NCBI RefSeq assembly: GCF_003752135.1 | Contig: NZ_RJVK01000002.1 | Location: 426,915-490,914, forward strand | Source of the DNA: Caminibacter pacificus | GTDB lineage: Bacteria; Campylobacterota; Campylobacteria; Campylobacterales; Nautiliaceae | DNA: 64,000 bases | Direction: 5' to 3' | Shown: positions 9,737 to 19,745 of the stretch, in pieces | Layout: the number at the start of each line of letters is the position of its first letter | Position numbering within the stretch: the first letter of the stretch is position 1 | Translations under genes and position numbers: made by a program | Notes under the pieces: generated by a model | The model's database searches: none | Seen by the model: the letters and a program-made list of their open reading frames with translations, nothing else | What the model was told of the DNA's origin: nothing

Positions 9737-11125
9737 TTATCTTCTTCTGCCTCTGTTATTTCTATGTCTGCCTCTACCTCTGCCTCTTGAATCTCTATTT
9801 CTATTTGAAAATTGTTTTTCTCTTTCAAGAAGTCTTTTGGCTTCTTTTAGGCTTTTACCGATTCTCTCTTTTCCGTCCGCTTCTTTTTCAAAAAGCATAC
9901 TTGCAAATTTTGAAGCGATAGTGAATAAGTCGTATTCGTTTTGAAGCTCTTCTACGATTTCGATCGACTTCGCATTCGGCTCGACTTCGCTTACTTTTTC
10001 AATAATTTTTTTAATTTCGCTATTTTTTACGTCACTTAAAGTAGGAATTTCTTTAAGTTCAATTTTAGAAATTTTTTGAATTCTATTAAGCGCTCTAAAT
10101 TCGTGCGGAGTTACAAGAGATACCGCCATACCTTCTTTTCCTGCTCTTCCCGTTCTTCCGATTCTATGAACGTAGCTTTCCGGGTCAAGCGGCAAATGAT
10201 AATTAAATACGTGAGTTACGTTATTTACATCAAGACCTCTTGCTGCAACGTCGGTCGCTACCAAAATTTCAAGTCTGTCGTTTTTAAACGCACGAATAAC
10301 TTCTTCTCTTTTTCTTTGGTCCATATCACCATGAAGCCCTTTTGCTTCAAATCCTGCACCTCTTAGGTATTCCGCTATATCGTCAACGTCTTTTTTAGTT
10401 CTACAAAATACAATCGCTTTACTCGGATTTTTGTAATCGATAAGTCTTATAAGAGCATCTTTTCTTTCGTTTTCGTCAATTACGTAAAAATACTCTTTTA
10501 TGTTTTCGTTTGTTACTTGTTTTCTTGTAATTGTTATAAATTCAGGCTCTTTTAGAATTGTTCTTGCCAAGTTTTTGATAGGCTCAGGCATAGTCGCACT
10601 AAAAAGTAATGTTTGTCTATCGCTCGGTACGAATTTAAAAATCTCTTTTATATCATCCAAAAATCCCATATCAAGCATTTCATCCGCTTCATCAAGAATA
10701 ACATAACTCGGAGCTATGTCTATTTTCCCGCTTTTAAGCAAATCAAGAAGTCTTCCGGGAGTCGCTACTATGAATTCGCTGTTTTGGATGTGTTTGATTT
10801 GTCTTGAATAACTGCTTCCTCCATAAACGGTTGCAGTGTGAATTCCTAAATATTTTCCGAATCTGAAAATTTCTTCGCTTACTTGAATAGCAAGTTCACG
10901 AGTAGGAGTAATTACAAGTGCTTTTTCTCCTTTTTTCATTTTACTAAGAATAGGAAGGCCGAATGCCGCCGTTTTACCCGTACCCGTTTGAGCTTGAGCC
11001 ACTACATCTTTTCCTTCCAATACCACGGGAATTGCTTTTTCTTGAATAGGACTCGGTTTTTCAAAACCTATCTCTTCAAGTCTTCTTAAAATCTCTTTTT
11101 TTAAATTAAAATCGTTAAATGTCAT
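9737..11125 (-). CDS. DEAD-box ATP-dependent RNA helicase
   Basis: A 462-residue helicase with all core motifs: Q motif (PSPIQ), Walker A AQTGTGKT (45-52), PTRELA, TPGRLL, DEAD (145-148), SAT, and motif VI HRIGRTGRAG. The tail is basic and rich in Arg, Gly and Asn (RGRGRGRHRNNRGRRR), typical of the RhlE/DeaD/CshA group, which unwinds RNA during ribosome assembly and mRNA decay. Which subgroup it belongs to cannot be settled by eye. It is expressed from its own region, with 30 bases to the next gene upstream. Confidence 0.95.
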   Translation of the reverse strand: MTFNDFNLKKEILRRLEEIGFEKPSPIQEKAIPVVLEGKDVVAQAQTGTGKTAAFGLPILSKMKKGEKALVITPTRELAIQVSEEIFRFGKYLGIHTATVYGGSSYSRQIKHIQNSEFIVATPGRLLDLLKSGKIDIAPSYVILDEADEMLDMGFLDDIKEIFKFVPSDRQTLLFSATMPEPIKNLARTILKEPEFITITRKQVTNENIKEYFYVIDENERKDALIRLIDYKNPSKAIVFCRTKKDVDDIAEYLRGAGFEAKGLHGDMDQRKREEVIRAFKNDRLEILVATDVAARGLDVNNVTHVFNYHLPLDPESYVHRIGRTGRAGKEGMAVSLVTPHEFRALNRIQKISKIELKEIPTLSDVKNSEIKKIIEKVSEVEPNAKSIEIVEELQNEYDLFTIASKFASMLFEKEADGKERIGKSLKEAKRLLEREKQFSNRNRDSRGRGRGRHRNNRGRRR

Positions 11126-11154
11126 TTTGTTCCTTATTTTTTATGTTTGATTTT

Positions 11155-11712
11155 TTAATGGCAGTAGAGTTTATAGTTTAGGTAGGTGTTTTTAAAATAC
11201 GGAGGATACGGAATAATTGCGGAAAAATTTTTTATCTCTCCTGGATTCAATCCGTCCGTTATAATGTATCTGACGGCTTTTACTACGTTAGGTCTTTGTT
11301 TTTTTTCGTCTTTGCTTCCGAAAAGTGAAAGACCTCCGGGTTTGAAAAACGTACCCTTAGTAAAACCGCCGCCTCCCCAGCCGTTATTCACAAGCTTAAT
11401 CTCAAGCTTACAATAATTAATTTTAAATTTACCTATATTTTTAACTCTACCTTTTAAGACTAACGTCTCGTTGATAAGCACTCTTCTTTGTTCCACATTC
11501 AAAAGTTCCGCTTTTTTCGTATATTTTTCAAGAATAACAAGTCCCAAAACGGCTCCGAATGCGGTAACTATAAAAGAAGCAAATATCATACTTAGTAATA
11601 ACTTCACACTATTTTGTGCCGCTTTTACCGATAGGATAACTAAAAATATAAATAAAATTAAAAAGAAGGCTATGTCGAGCCAATGGAGTATCGTAAAATA
11701 CGGCAATCTCAT
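11155..11712 (-). CDS. DUF2393 family membrane protein
   Basis: A 185-residue protein with two N-terminal helices (about residues 12-30 and 38-62) and a C-terminal domain probably on the outer side. It matches DUF2393 as I know it from Helicobacter and Campylobacter ([22 protein letters not shown] is the kind of core seen there). The C-terminal part has a glycine run (NNGWGGGGF). Function unknown. It overlaps the end of hisIE by 4 bases (ATGA), so it is the last gene of the SPFH-hisIE-DUF2393 operon. Confidence 0.75.
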   Translation of the reverse strand: MRLPYFTILHWLDIAFFLILFIFLVILSVKAAQNSVKLLLSMIFASFIVTAFGAVLGLVILEKYTKKAELLNVEQRRVLINETLVLKGRVKNIGKFKINYCKLEIKLVNNGWGGGGFTKGTFFKPGGLSLFGSKDEKKQRPNVVKAVRYIITDGLNPGEIKNFSAIIPYPPYFKNTYLNYKLYCH

Positions 11713-12368
11713 TTTTTTCGACTCTTTTTCTCTTCGATGCCGCTAACGCCCTCGCGTCTTTTGAGCTCTTCTAAAATAGCTTCGGGATGTATGTTTTTAT
11801 ATGCCAAAGCGATTAAAGTATGAAATGCCAAATCAGCGGCTTCGTAGATAATCTCTTTTTTATCGTTATCTTTAACTGCAAAACAAAACTCCGCGGCTTC
11901 TTCGGCTACTTTTTTGAGGATTGAATTTTCACCTTTGTGGTAAAGCGAAGAAACATATGAAGTCTCAGGATTTGCATTTTTTCTATCAAGCAGTGTATGA
12001 TACAGCTTATCTACGAAATTATACTCTATTTCTTTCTCTTTGTCCATAGTAACTTCACCGGTTTGCAAATTAGTAAAGAAACAAGACTTTCTTCCCGTAT
12101 GACAAGCCGGTCCGTTTTGTTTAACTTTTAAAAGAATCGTATCGTTATCGCAATCGACCAAAATCTCTTTTACTTCTTGAGTATGTCCGCTACTCTCACC
12201 CTTTTTCCAAAGCTTATTTCTGCTTCTGCTAAAATAGTGGGCATAACCCGTCTTTTGAGTAAGATTCAAAGCTTCTTCGTTCATATAAGCAAGCATCAAA
12301 ACTTCATTCGTATCAACATCCTGAACTATAACGGGCACAAGCCCGCCGTTTTTTTCGAAATCGACCAT
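11709..12368 (-). CDS. hisIE: Bifunctional phosphoribosyl-AMP cyclohydrolase / phosphoribosyl-ATP pyrophosphatase
   Basis: A fusion of HisI (residues 1 to about 115) and HisE (about 116 to 210), catalysing steps 3 and 2 of histidine synthesis. The HisI part has the metal-binding DCDNDT and the CHTG motif with nearby Cys; the HisE part has the acidic EEAAEF helix typical of all-alpha NTP pyrophosphatases. Full length at 219 residues. The ATG shares one base with the stop of the SPFH gene (TAATG). No other his gene is present. Confidence 0.96.
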   Translation of the reverse strand: MVDFEKNGGLVPVIVQDVDTNEVLMLAYMNEEALNLTQKTGYAHYFSRSRNKLWKKGESSGHTQEVKEILVDCDNDTILLKVKQNGPACHTGRKSCFFTNLQTGEVTMDKEKEIEYNFVDKLYHTLLDRKNANPETSYVSSLYHKGENSILKKVAEEAAEFCFAVKDNDKKEIIYEAADLAFHTLIALAYKNIHPEAILEELKRREGVSGIEEKKSRKK

Positions 12369-13429
12369 TATTGTCCTTTAGATATCGCCTTTTTTTCGTC
12401 TTGAACGTTCATCCATAAATTAGGAACCACTCCTCCAGGAGTCAAGAAAATTTTTGCATTCGGATTGTTTTTAAGAGCTTCGTTAAATTTACCTTGAACT
12501 TCTATTTGTTTAAGTTTTAAAAGCTCCGTACTTAACGATTTTCCGATAATCATATTCGCTTTTGCCTGAGCGTTCGCTTCGATAAGCATCGCATCGGCTT
12601 TACCTTGAGCTTCTATTTTTTTAGCTTCCGCAATACCTCTTGCGATAGCCGCTTTTTTCTCAGCTTCTTGTTTTGCTCTTAATACTTCGTATTTCGCTCT
12701 TTCGGCTTCTTGTTTTGCTATTTGCACTCTTTCGATTTGTCTTTTGATGTTTTCAGGCAAGATAATATCTCTTAGCTGAAAACTTTCAAATATAATCGGC
12801 TGATTTGGGATTTTCGCAAGTTCTTCTCTTATTTGATTTTCTATTTGCGCTGCAATTTCGTTTCTTTTCATAGGAAGTTCTTCTGCAGGATATTTTCCTA
12901 TCACGTTTCTAACCACGTCTCTAACTATCGGGTTTATAATCTTATCTTCCCAATTAAGCCCGTATGTTTTTACTACATAAGCAGCTTGTCTCGGGTTTAG
13001 TTTGTAGCTTACTGAAAGTTCTACCGTAATAGGAAGACCTCTTGCATCAAGCACGTTAATAGCCGGATATACTTTTATAGTTCCGTATCTATCGGGCATT
13101 GTCCCGATTTCCGGGTTTCTTTTGTAGCTTATCATATGCACTTTCGTATCTACAACTATTACTTTTTGCACTACCGGCACGTAAAAATGAAGCCCCGGAA
13201 GCAGAGGTTTTTGAGAAAATTTACCGGTTGTGGATAAAATCCCCACTTCACCTTCGTTAATAATCACCCACGGCTTAAAAAGAAAAATAAATAAAAGTAA
13301 AACCGCACCTATGATTAATCCCGTACTTCCTCCGTTTTTGATAAATTTAGGAGGCTCGAACTTGGGAGGTTCGAATTTGTTTTGGCTGTTATCGCCGCTG
13401 CCTTTCCATCCGTTTAAATCTGCTGGCAT
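12368..13429 (-). CDS. SPFH/prohibitin-family membrane protein
   Basis: A 353-residue protein. A soluble N-terminus contains the tandem repeat [12 protein letters not shown], then one helix at about residues 36-52, the SPFH/band 7 domain, and a long Ala/Glu/Lys/Arg coiled coil (about 225-300). It resembles the prohibitin-like proteins of Campylobacterota rather than true HflK, since no HflC partner is adjacent. Such proteins form large membrane scaffolds, often around the FtsH protease. It leads the operon with hisIE and the DUF2393 gene. Confidence 0.88.
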   Translation of the reverse strand: MPADLNGWKGSGDNSQNKFEPPKFEPPKFIKNGGSTGLIIGAVLLLFIFLFKPWVIINEGEVGILSTTGKFSQKPLLPGLHFYVPVVQKVIVVDTKVHMISYKRNPEIGTMPDRYGTIKVYPAINVLDARGLPITVELSVSYKLNPRQAAYVVKTYGLNWEDKIINPIVRDVVRNVIGKYPAEELPMKRNEIAAQIENQIREELAKIPNQPIIFESFQLRDIILPENIKRQIERVQIAKQEAERAKYEVLRAKQEAEKKAAIARGIAEAKKIEAQGKADAMLIEANAQAKANMIIGKSLSTELLKLKQIEVQGKFNEALKNNPNAKIFLTPGGVVPNLWMNVQDEKKAISKGQ

Positions 13430-13471
13430 ATAGTTCCTTTGTTTTTTAAGACATATAATGTCTTATTTTAA

Positions 13472-14386
13472 TTAAATGTATGTTAAATAATGCTTATAGT
13501 TTTTATCTCTTCCGTAAACTACGTCAAAATACGCTTCTTGAAGCTCTTTTGTAATCGGACCTCTTTTTCCGTTACCGATAACTCTTCCGTCAACTTCTCT
13601 AACAGGCGTAACCTCAGCCGCTGTCCCCGTAAAGAAAGCTTCATCCGCGATATAAACCTCATCTCTTGTAATTCTTCTTCTTTCAATAGGAATATCCATT
13701 TCTCTTGCAATTTCAAGAATAGTTGCTTGAGTAATCGACTCTAAAGAGTTGTCATTAGGAGGCGTAATAAGTACTCCGTCTCTTACAATAAAGAAACATT
13801 CACCGCTTCCTTCAGCAACAAACCCCTCGTCATCAAGCATAAGCGCTTCTTCATATCCGGCTTCGATAGCTTCATATTTAGCCATTTGAGAGTTTAGATA
13901 GTTGGCAACGGCTTTAGCTTTTCCGAAAGTGGATTTTACAGGATTTCTAACAATTGAAGAGATTTTTACTCTAATTCCGTTTTCAAGTCCTTCTTCTCCT
14001 AAATAAGCGCCCCACTCCCAAGCAGCAATCGCTACATGCACAGGAGCTCCGATATGATAAAGACCCATTTTTCCGTATCCTAAATAAATTAGAGGTCTTA
14101 TATAAACGTTTCCTTTAAAATCGTTTTTTCTAAGAAGCTCGATTTGTGCCTCTTCAAGCTCTTCTTGAGAAAAAGGCACGTCGATTTTTACGATTTTTGC
14201 CGAATTCAAAAGTCTTTTTGTGTGGTCTTGTAGTCTGAAAATCGCCAGCCCGTCATCCGTTTGATACGCTCTTGTACCTTCGAATACACCGTTTCCGTAA
14301 TGGAGAGTATGAGTTAAAACGTGAACTTTCGCCTCATCCCAAGGAACAAAGTTTCCGTCCATCCAAATATATTTAGCTTTTTCCAT
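13472..14386 (-). CDS. ilvE: Branched-chain amino acid aminotransferase
   Basis: A 304-residue class IV PLP-dependent aminotransferase, the last step of Leu, Ile and Val synthesis. Family motifs: HYGNGVFEG near the start, the PLP lysine in the KAKAVANYLNS segment, EGSGECFF, and GTAAEVTPV. Length matches E. coli IlvE. It appears to be a single transcription unit, with 42 bases to the SPFH gene downstream and 100 bases to the divergent aldehyde dehydrogenase upstream. Confidence 0.96.
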   Translation of the reverse strand: MEKAKYIWMDGNFVPWDEAKVHVLTHTLHYGNGVFEGTRAYQTDDGLAIFRLQDHTKRLLNSAKIVKIDVPFSQEELEEAQIELLRKNDFKGNVYIRPLIYLGYGKMGLYHIGAPVHVAIAAWEWGAYLGEEGLENGIRVKISSIVRNPVKSTFGKAKAVANYLNSQMAKYEAIEAGYEEALMLDDEGFVAEGSGECFFIVRDGVLITPPNDNSLESITQATILEIAREMDIPIERRRITRDEVYIADEAFFTGTAAEVTPVREVDGRVIGNGKRGPITKELQEAYFDVVYGRDKNYKHYLTYI

Positions 14387-14486
14387 ATATTGCCTTTTTT
14401 ATCAAGAATTTTATCAAAAATTTGATATCATTACTAATAAATGTAAAAAAGCTTCCAAATGCAAGCTTAAAACCAAAGGAGGTAAA

Positions 14487-15956
14487 ATGGGACTCATTCC
14501 TGAAAAATTTTTAGAAATATTCGAAAAACTCGGAAAAAAAGAATTAATAGCCAAAAAGCTTATAGGCTCTAACGAATATGAAGGAGAACTCGGAGAAATC
14601 ATAAACCCTTACACAAAAGAAGTTACGACCAAATATGTCAAATGTAGCGTAGAAGACGCAAAAGAAGCGCTAAATGTCGCAAAAGCGGCATTTGAAAACA
14701 CAAAAAAATCTCCTCTTTCTCAAAGAATAGCTTGGATTAACGACGTAGCGGATAAACTTGAAGAGAGAAAAGAAGAGTTTGCAAAATTTATCACTCTCGA
14801 AGTGGCAAAACCTATCTCTCAAGCAAAAGTGGAAGTCCAAAGATGTATAGAAAACCTAAGAATCTGTGCGGCTGAGGGGTATCATATCTTAGGAGAGACA
14901 ATCCCGACCGACGCTACGCCAAGCGGAGCAAAAACCACATCTTTTTACAAAAGAGTACCCGCAGGCGTAGTGGTCGCAATCACACCTTTTAACTTTCCTT
15001 TGAATCTCGTAGCCCACAAAATCGCTCCGGCTCTTATAGCAGGAAACAGCGTAGTTCTCAAACCTACTCCCGAAGCTCCTTATACGGCATACGCTTTTGC
15101 AAAACTTTTTATCGATAGCGAATATGCAATTAAAGACGCTCTAAGCGTAGTTTACGGAGATGCGGACGTGGGAAGCACTCTTGTTACAAGTTCTATCCCA
15201 AGAGTTATAAGTTTCACGGGAAGCGTACCTGTTGGTAAAATCATTACTCAAAACGCCGGAATCAAAAAAGTAGCGCTTGAGCTTGGCGGAAATGCGGCAA
15301 CGTTTGTAGAAAGCACTGCGGATTTGGATTGGGCGGCTCAAAGATGTGCTATCGGAGCTTTTGCAAACAGCGGTCAAGTTTGTATTTCTCTTCAAAGAAT
15401 CTACGTAGATGAAAAAATATACGACGAGTTCGCCGAAAAATTAGGAAAAGAATCTTCAAAACTAAAAGTAGGAAATCCGTTTGAAGAAGATACGTTTATG
15501 GGACCTTTGATTAACGAAGATGCGGCAATCAGAGCTGAAAATTGGATAAAAAGCGCAGTTAAAGAAGGAGCGAGAATTATTGCCGGAGGCAAAAGAGAAG
15601 GAAATATCTTAGAACCTACCATTTTAGCCGACGTAACGGACGATATGAAAATCGTATGCGAAGAAGTTTTCGCACCTATTGTAAGTCTTGTAAAAGTAAA
15701 ATCTTACGAAGAAGCTCTTGAAAAAATGAATAACTCCCCATACGGACTTCAATACTCTATGTTTAGCAACAGAATAGATTTAATGCAAAAAGCTATTGAC
15801 GATTTCGAAGCTGGAGGAGTAATAATCAACGACATCCCTACTTTAAGATTCGACATCCAGCCTTACGGAGGAGTAAAACTCTCCGGAATAGGTAGAGAGG
15901 GACCAAGATACGCAATAGAAGAGATGACGGAAATCAAAACGATTATTATTCGTTAA
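14487..15956 (+). CDS. NAD(P)-dependent aldehyde dehydrogenase
   Basis: A 489-residue ALDH superfamily enzyme. It has the nucleotide-binding FTGSVPVG, the general base Glu in LELGGN, the catalytic Cys in NSGQVCIS, and FGGVKLSG-like YGGVKLSGIGREGP near the C-terminus. The closest relatives by eye are the lactaldehyde/GapN-like or succinate-semialdehyde group, so the substrate is unresolved. A strong AAAGGAGG stands 6-7 bases before the ATG. Its last 4 bases overlap the convergent TPR gene. Confidence 0.92.
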   Translation: MGLIPEKFLEIFEKLGKKELIAKKLIGSNEYEGELGEIINPYTKEVTTKYVKCSVEDAKEALNVAKAAFENTKKSPLSQRIAWINDVADKLEERKEEFAKFITLEVAKPISQAKVEVQRCIENLRICAAEGYHILGETIPTDATPSGAKTTSFYKRVPAGVVVAITPFNFPLNLVAHKIAPALIAGNSVVLKPTPEAPYTAYAFAKLFIDSEYAIKDALSVVYGDADVGSTLVTSSIPRVISFTGSVPVGKIITQNAGIKKVALELGGNAATFVESTADLDWAAQRCAIGAFANSGQVCISLQRIYVDEKIYDEFAEKLGKESSKLKVGNPFEEDTFMGPLINEDAAIRAENWIKSAVKEGARIIAGGKREGNILEPTILADVTDDMKIVCEEVFAPIVSLVKVKSYEEALEKMNNSPYGLQYSMFSNRIDLMQKAIDDFEAGGVIINDIPTLRFDIQPYGGVKLSGIGREGPRYAIEEMTEIKTIIIR

Positions 15957-18094
15957 TCTATAGAATTAAAAATCTCTTTGGCTTCCTTTTCTCTTCCGAG
16001 TTCTATCATTAATCTTGCTTTTTGAAGCAAAATATTTTTACTTTCGTTTTTAATCCCCTGAGCAATAAGATAAGCTTTGTTTTTATTTCCTAATTTAGCC
16101 AAAACAAAAGCGTATCCTATCCTAACTTCAGGTAATTTTAAATCCGATTTTTCAAAATATCTCTTCGCACACTCATAATCTCCCAAATAATAACAAATCC
16201 ATGCTTTAATTTCGTGTGCCTGCATCGAATTTATCGGATTATATTCAAGTGCGGTTGAAATATATTTATTCGCTTCGGGATATTTTTTTTGATTCATAAG
16301 ATATTTCGCCAATTCCATATAATAAATAGCTTTTATTTCATTAGGCGAATTTTGAGCTATCTCTTTTGCTTTATTTATTTTACCGAGTCTTATATAAATT
16401 TGGATAAGTTTTTCTCTTATTTCAAGGGGAGCGTTTCTTGAATAAAGCATTCTATAGTAATCCAAAGCTTTTTCGTATTTTCCCATTTTATAATATATTT
16501 TTCCATATCCTAAATAGATATCTTTCTCGCTATCGGCATACTTTTCCGCTTCTTTTACATCACTTAAAGCTTCTTTAAATTTTCCTTCTTGGGCCAATTT
16601 ATCAGCTTGAAAAAGATAATACTCTTTCATAATTTCGTTGAATTTTTTATCTTTATATTTTAGATTTTTCAAAATATCGGAAATTTTCACAGCCGAAGTT
16701 ATGTCTTTATTCGCTAAAGCTAAGTTCCTAAGTCCTTTTAAAGCGTGGATATTATAAGGTTCTTTTTTTACGACTCTTTTATAATAAATATATGCTAAGT
16801 CATACTTACCAAGTTTATAAAAAATATCCCCGTTTAAAAGTAATATTTTTATATTATTCGGATAATAATTAAAAAGTTGAAGAGCTATTTTATTAGCTTC
16901 TTTATATTTTCCTTCGTCATATAATTTTTTTGCTTTCAAGTATAATTCAAAATGATTAAAAAACGCTAAATTATTATCTTTTATCTTCTCAAGCGTCTTA
17001 AAATCTCCTAAATTAAAAAGTGTTTTGGCATATGCAAGCTTTACAGCAGTATTATCGGGTGTATCTTGATAAAGTTTTTTCAATATATCATTGGCTTTTT
17101 TATAATTATTTTGATTCATATAAGCAATTGCTTTTGCAAAAAATAAATTGTTATTACTTTTATATTTTTCTGCTTTTTGTAAATATTCCAATGCCATTTC
17201 AGGATTTATATTCATATATTCAATGCCTTTTTGGTAATTGTAATAAAAACACGACTTTTCTCTTAAAACGGACAAATCGTTACCTTTGTAAAAATCGCTA
17301 AGCTGAGTTAGCATATTACAAACTCTTTTATACTTTTTCTTTTTCATTAGAACGCTTACAGTTACCAAAAAAGCATCTCGTTTATAACTTCTTGAAGATT
17401 TAAGCTGATTTGATAATCTTTTTGCCAAATCTATTTTTTCTTCTTTAAAAGATTTTTCCATCAATTTAAACTTATCCTCAGGAGAAAGAGTTTTATTAAA
17501 AACTTCTCCCTGAGGTACTTTTGTTTTTTCTTTTTTTTCCACTTTAAGATTAAAATTGCTTTTGATAATTCTTTGAGGAATTAAATCACACTTTCTAATA
17601 AAGGCGTTTTTATTTATTTTCTTTGTCTTTTTCAAAATTGTTTGAAGCTCTTTTTCACTCTTTCCTTCACCTACCCTAAGTACAAAATAAGGGCCTATTT
17701 TTTCAATTCTACTCAAAGGTAAATTTTTTGTTTCTTCAAATATCTTTAAAAGCCCCTCTGAACGTTTTGCAGACACAACTTGAATACAATAACCGGTTTT
17801 CACCACGTTTTTTACGATTCTTTTTTTAGAAATTTCCTTCGAGACATTTTTTGGTTGCAAATTTTTTGCACCCGCTATTTCCGAAGAGATACCTAAGTTG
17901 TTTTTAATGTAATATTGAAGTCTTTTTAGTTGCATCTTATCTGGCGATTTCGCACAAACAAATCCGTTTATAGTTTTTTCGCATTTGACCCCGAGGTCAT
18001 TTAATACTTTGACATCTTTTTCGTTTTTTACAATAAGCTCGTACCCGAATAATAAATTAAAAATAACAAATAAGCTAAAAAGCCCCTTTTTCAT
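15953..18094 (-). CDS. Exported TPR-repeat protein with an SPOR-like domain
   Basis: A 713-residue protein with a signal peptide (about residues 1-17). An N-terminal region (about 100-170) resembles an SPOR domain: an IQVVSAK strand, then GPYFVLRVGEG. From about 220 to the end it is a continuous array of TPR-like helices with repeated Tyr/Ala/Gly positions (about 10 or more repeats). SPOR domains bind denuded peptidoglycan and TPRs bind proteins, so an envelope scaffold or polysaccharide-export role is plausible but inferred. No partner gene nearby explains it. Confidence 0.8.
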   Translation of the reverse strand: MKKGLFSLFVIFNLLFGYELIVKNEKDVKVLNDLGVKCEKTINGFVCAKSPDKMQLKRLQYYIKNNLGISSEIAGAKNLQPKNVSKEISKKRIVKNVVKTGYCIQVVSAKRSEGLLKIFEETKNLPLSRIEKIGPYFVLRVGEGKSEKELQTILKKTKKINKNAFIRKCDLIPQRIIKSNFNLKVEKKEKTKVPQGEVFNKTLSPEDKFKLMEKSFKEEKIDLAKRLSNQLKSSRSYKRDAFLVTVSVLMKKKKYKRVCNMLTQLSDFYKGNDLSVLREKSCFYYNYQKGIEYMNINPEMALEYLQKAEKYKSNNNLFFAKAIAYMNQNNYKKANDILKKLYQDTPDNTAVKLAYAKTLFNLGDFKTLEKIKDNNLAFFNHFELYLKAKKLYDEGKYKEANKIALQLFNYYPNNIKILLLNGDIFYKLGKYDLAYIYYKRVVKKEPYNIHALKGLRNLALANKDITSAVKISDILKNLKYKDKKFNEIMKEYYLFQADKLAQEGKFKEALSDVKEAEKYADSEKDIYLGYGKIYYKMGKYEKALDYYRMLYSRNAPLEIREKLIQIYIRLGKINKAKEIAQNSPNEIKAIYYMELAKYLMNQKKYPEANKYISTALEYNPINSMQAHEIKAWICYYLGDYECAKRYFEKSDLKLPEVRIGYAFVLAKLGNKNKAYLIAQGIKNESKNILLQKARLMIELGREKEAKEIFNSID

Positions 18095-18115
18095 TCTCTC
18101 CCTTTAAAAAAAACT

Positions 18116-18304
18116 TTAAATAAGTCCGGCTTCATTCAATATCGGTAATATTTTCTCCCATGCCTCTTCGATTTTTTCTTCAAGCCATGCAAGAGATTTT
18201 TTCTCGTTATACCACTCGGTTAAATGTTCTATTACGCTCTCTTTTAATTTATCATCCATATCGGCATTTTTTACTTTTTCGATCGCTTTATTTAATTTTT
18301 CCAT
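18116..18304 (-). CDS. Small acidic helical protein, unknown
   Basis: 62 residues, Lys/Glu-rich and predicted all-helical, with Trp residues spaced through the second half (EWYNEKKSLAWLEEKIEEAWEK). No cysteines and no membrane segment. It begins directly after the stop of the 99-residue gene, with a usable AAGGATTTTAA before its ATG, so it is probably real and cotranscribed. I do not recognise the family. Confidence 0.55.
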   Translation of the reverse strand: MEKLNKAIEKVKNADMDDKLKESVIEHLTEWYNEKKSLAWLEEKIEEAWEKILPILNEAGLI

Positions 18305-18604
18305 TTAAAATCCTTTTTTTCCGCATTTCCAACCGCGTTTGTTTTTAAATTCGTCAGGAAAATCAATATCAAAATCCAACCCCTCGATATCTTCCAGCGA
18401 ATTTACTTTGACAAAAATTATACCACTATCTCTTAGTTTTTTTATTAAATTACTCGGTAAACTTTTGCCAAAAAGCATATCAACGCCAAGAGCATTTAGT
18501 TCAAACTCCAAATTAAAACTTTTCCTAACTTCCCCGTCTACTAAAATATCGGCAGGATAATTAGCGACTTCATTATCTTTTACCAAAACGGCGATTTTTT
18601 TCAT
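18305..18604 (-). CDS. Small protein of unknown function, possible NifX-like fold
   Basis: 99 residues. The first half (IAVLVKDNEVANY, then an ILVDG strand) loosely recalls the dinitrogenase iron-molybdenum cofactor (NifX/NifB-C) fold; the C-terminus is basic with one Cys. The similarity is weak and no nitrogenase genes are nearby. It overlaps the lhgO-like gene by 4 bases (ATGA) and abuts the 62-residue gene, which makes it part of a recO-lhgO-like-99aa-62aa operon. Confidence 0.6.
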   Translation of the reverse strand: MKKIAVLVKDNEVANYPADILVDGEVRKSFNLEFELNALGVDMLFGKSLPSNLIKKLRDSGIIFVKVNSLEDIEGLDFDIDFPDEFKNKRGWKCGKKGF

Positions 18605-19737
18605 AATTCCTCCAATACGTATTTACTAAATGCAAAACTTGCAGTAAATGCAGGACTTACGGCATTTAGGATATGGATTTGATTGTCGTTTTTTTCCACC
18701 AAGAAATCCATAACAAGCTCAAGCGTTTGAGTATTTAGAAGCTGAGCTCTGATTCCCGGTGTCATCGGTTTAAATTCTCCTCTTAGGTTTTTAACGAGCT
18801 TTTTGGCTTCGTTTATTAGATTTTGAGGAATATAATATCTCATCTCATACAAAGCCAAATCTCTAAATCCGAACGCATTTGTAAAGAAAAGTTTGGCTTC
18901 AAGAGAAATTATCTCCAAAAATTCCCTAAAATCGAATCTCTCAAACCCTACGTAATTCTCCCTCCAAAAAGCGGGAATTGCGGTAGGCCCTATTTTTATA
19001 GTATTATCCGCCATAAGAGTAAAATGAACTCCCAAAAACGGATTTTTGATATTCGGTACCGGATATATTTGGGTTTTTATCTTATCTTCTCCCAAATATT
19101 TTCTATAAAGCCCTTTAAACGGAAGCATGGTATATTCAAGTCCCACACCGAATTTATGAGCTATCTTATCGGCATACAGCCCCGCCGCGTTTATCAAAAA
19201 ATCATAGCTTTCGTTAAATTTTTCAAAAGGCATATTAAAAATAAACTTCACATCTTTTTTTTGAAGCTCCTCTTTTAAAACTCTACAAACTTCTCTCGGA
19301 TTAACGGTTGCGGTATTAGGAGAATAAAGTGCGTATTTGTGAGTTTTTGCATTAGGGTCTATTTTTTCGGCTTCTTCTTGAGTGATTATATAAGCTCCCG
19401 CTTCGTTAGCAACACTTCTTTTTGCAAGCTCAAAAAGAGTAGGTATTTCATTTTCGTTTTTAGCGACTACTAATTTTCCCGTTTCATTTACGGGAATATT
19501 GTGAGAGTAACAAAACCCTTTCATAAGTTTATTGCCTCTGGCGGTTAATTTCGCTTTTAGCGAATCGCTACTATAATAAAACCCCGCATGCAATACACCG
19601 CTGTTTTTTCCGCTTGCGTGAAAAGCCTCGTGAAGCTCTTTGTCTATTATTACTATTTCATCATCCGGATGTTTTTTTCTCCACTCCCAAGCCATCGTCA
19701 TTCCGATAATTCCGGCACCGACAATTAATACTCTCAT
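18601..19737 (-). CDS. FAD-dependent oxidoreductase, L-2-hydroxyglutarate oxidase (LhgO)-like
   Basis: About 378 residues of the DAO superfamily. The FAD motif GAGIIG lies at residues 7-12, followed by HASGKNSGVLHAGFYY, which is characteristic of LhgO/YgaF enzymes that oxidise L-2-hydroxyglutarate to 2-oxoglutarate. The ATG at 19737 with a GGAGAGGAG site is preferred to an in-frame start 12 codons upstream inside recO. It starts 8 bases after the recO stop. A related 2-hydroxyacid substrate is possible. Confidence 0.85.
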   Translation of the reverse strand: MRVLIVGAGIIGMTMAWEWRKKHPDDEIVIIDKELHEAFHASGKNSGVLHAGFYYSSDSLKAKLTARGNKLMKGFCYSHNIPVNETGKLVVAKNENEIPTLFELAKRSVANEAGAYIITQEEAEKIDPNAKTHKYALYSPNTATVNPREVCRVLKEELQKKDVKFIFNMPFEKFNESYDFLINAAGLYADKIAHKFGVGLEYTMLPFKGLYRKYLGEDKIKTQIYPVPNIKNPFLGVHFTLMADNTIKIGPTAIPAFWRENYVGFERFDFREFLEIISLEAKLFFTNAFGFRDLALYEMRYYIPQNLINEAKKLVKNLRGEFKPMTPGIRAQLLNTQTLELVMDFLVEKNDNQIHILNAVSPAFTASFAFSKYVLEEL

Positions 19738-19745
19738 CTCCTCTC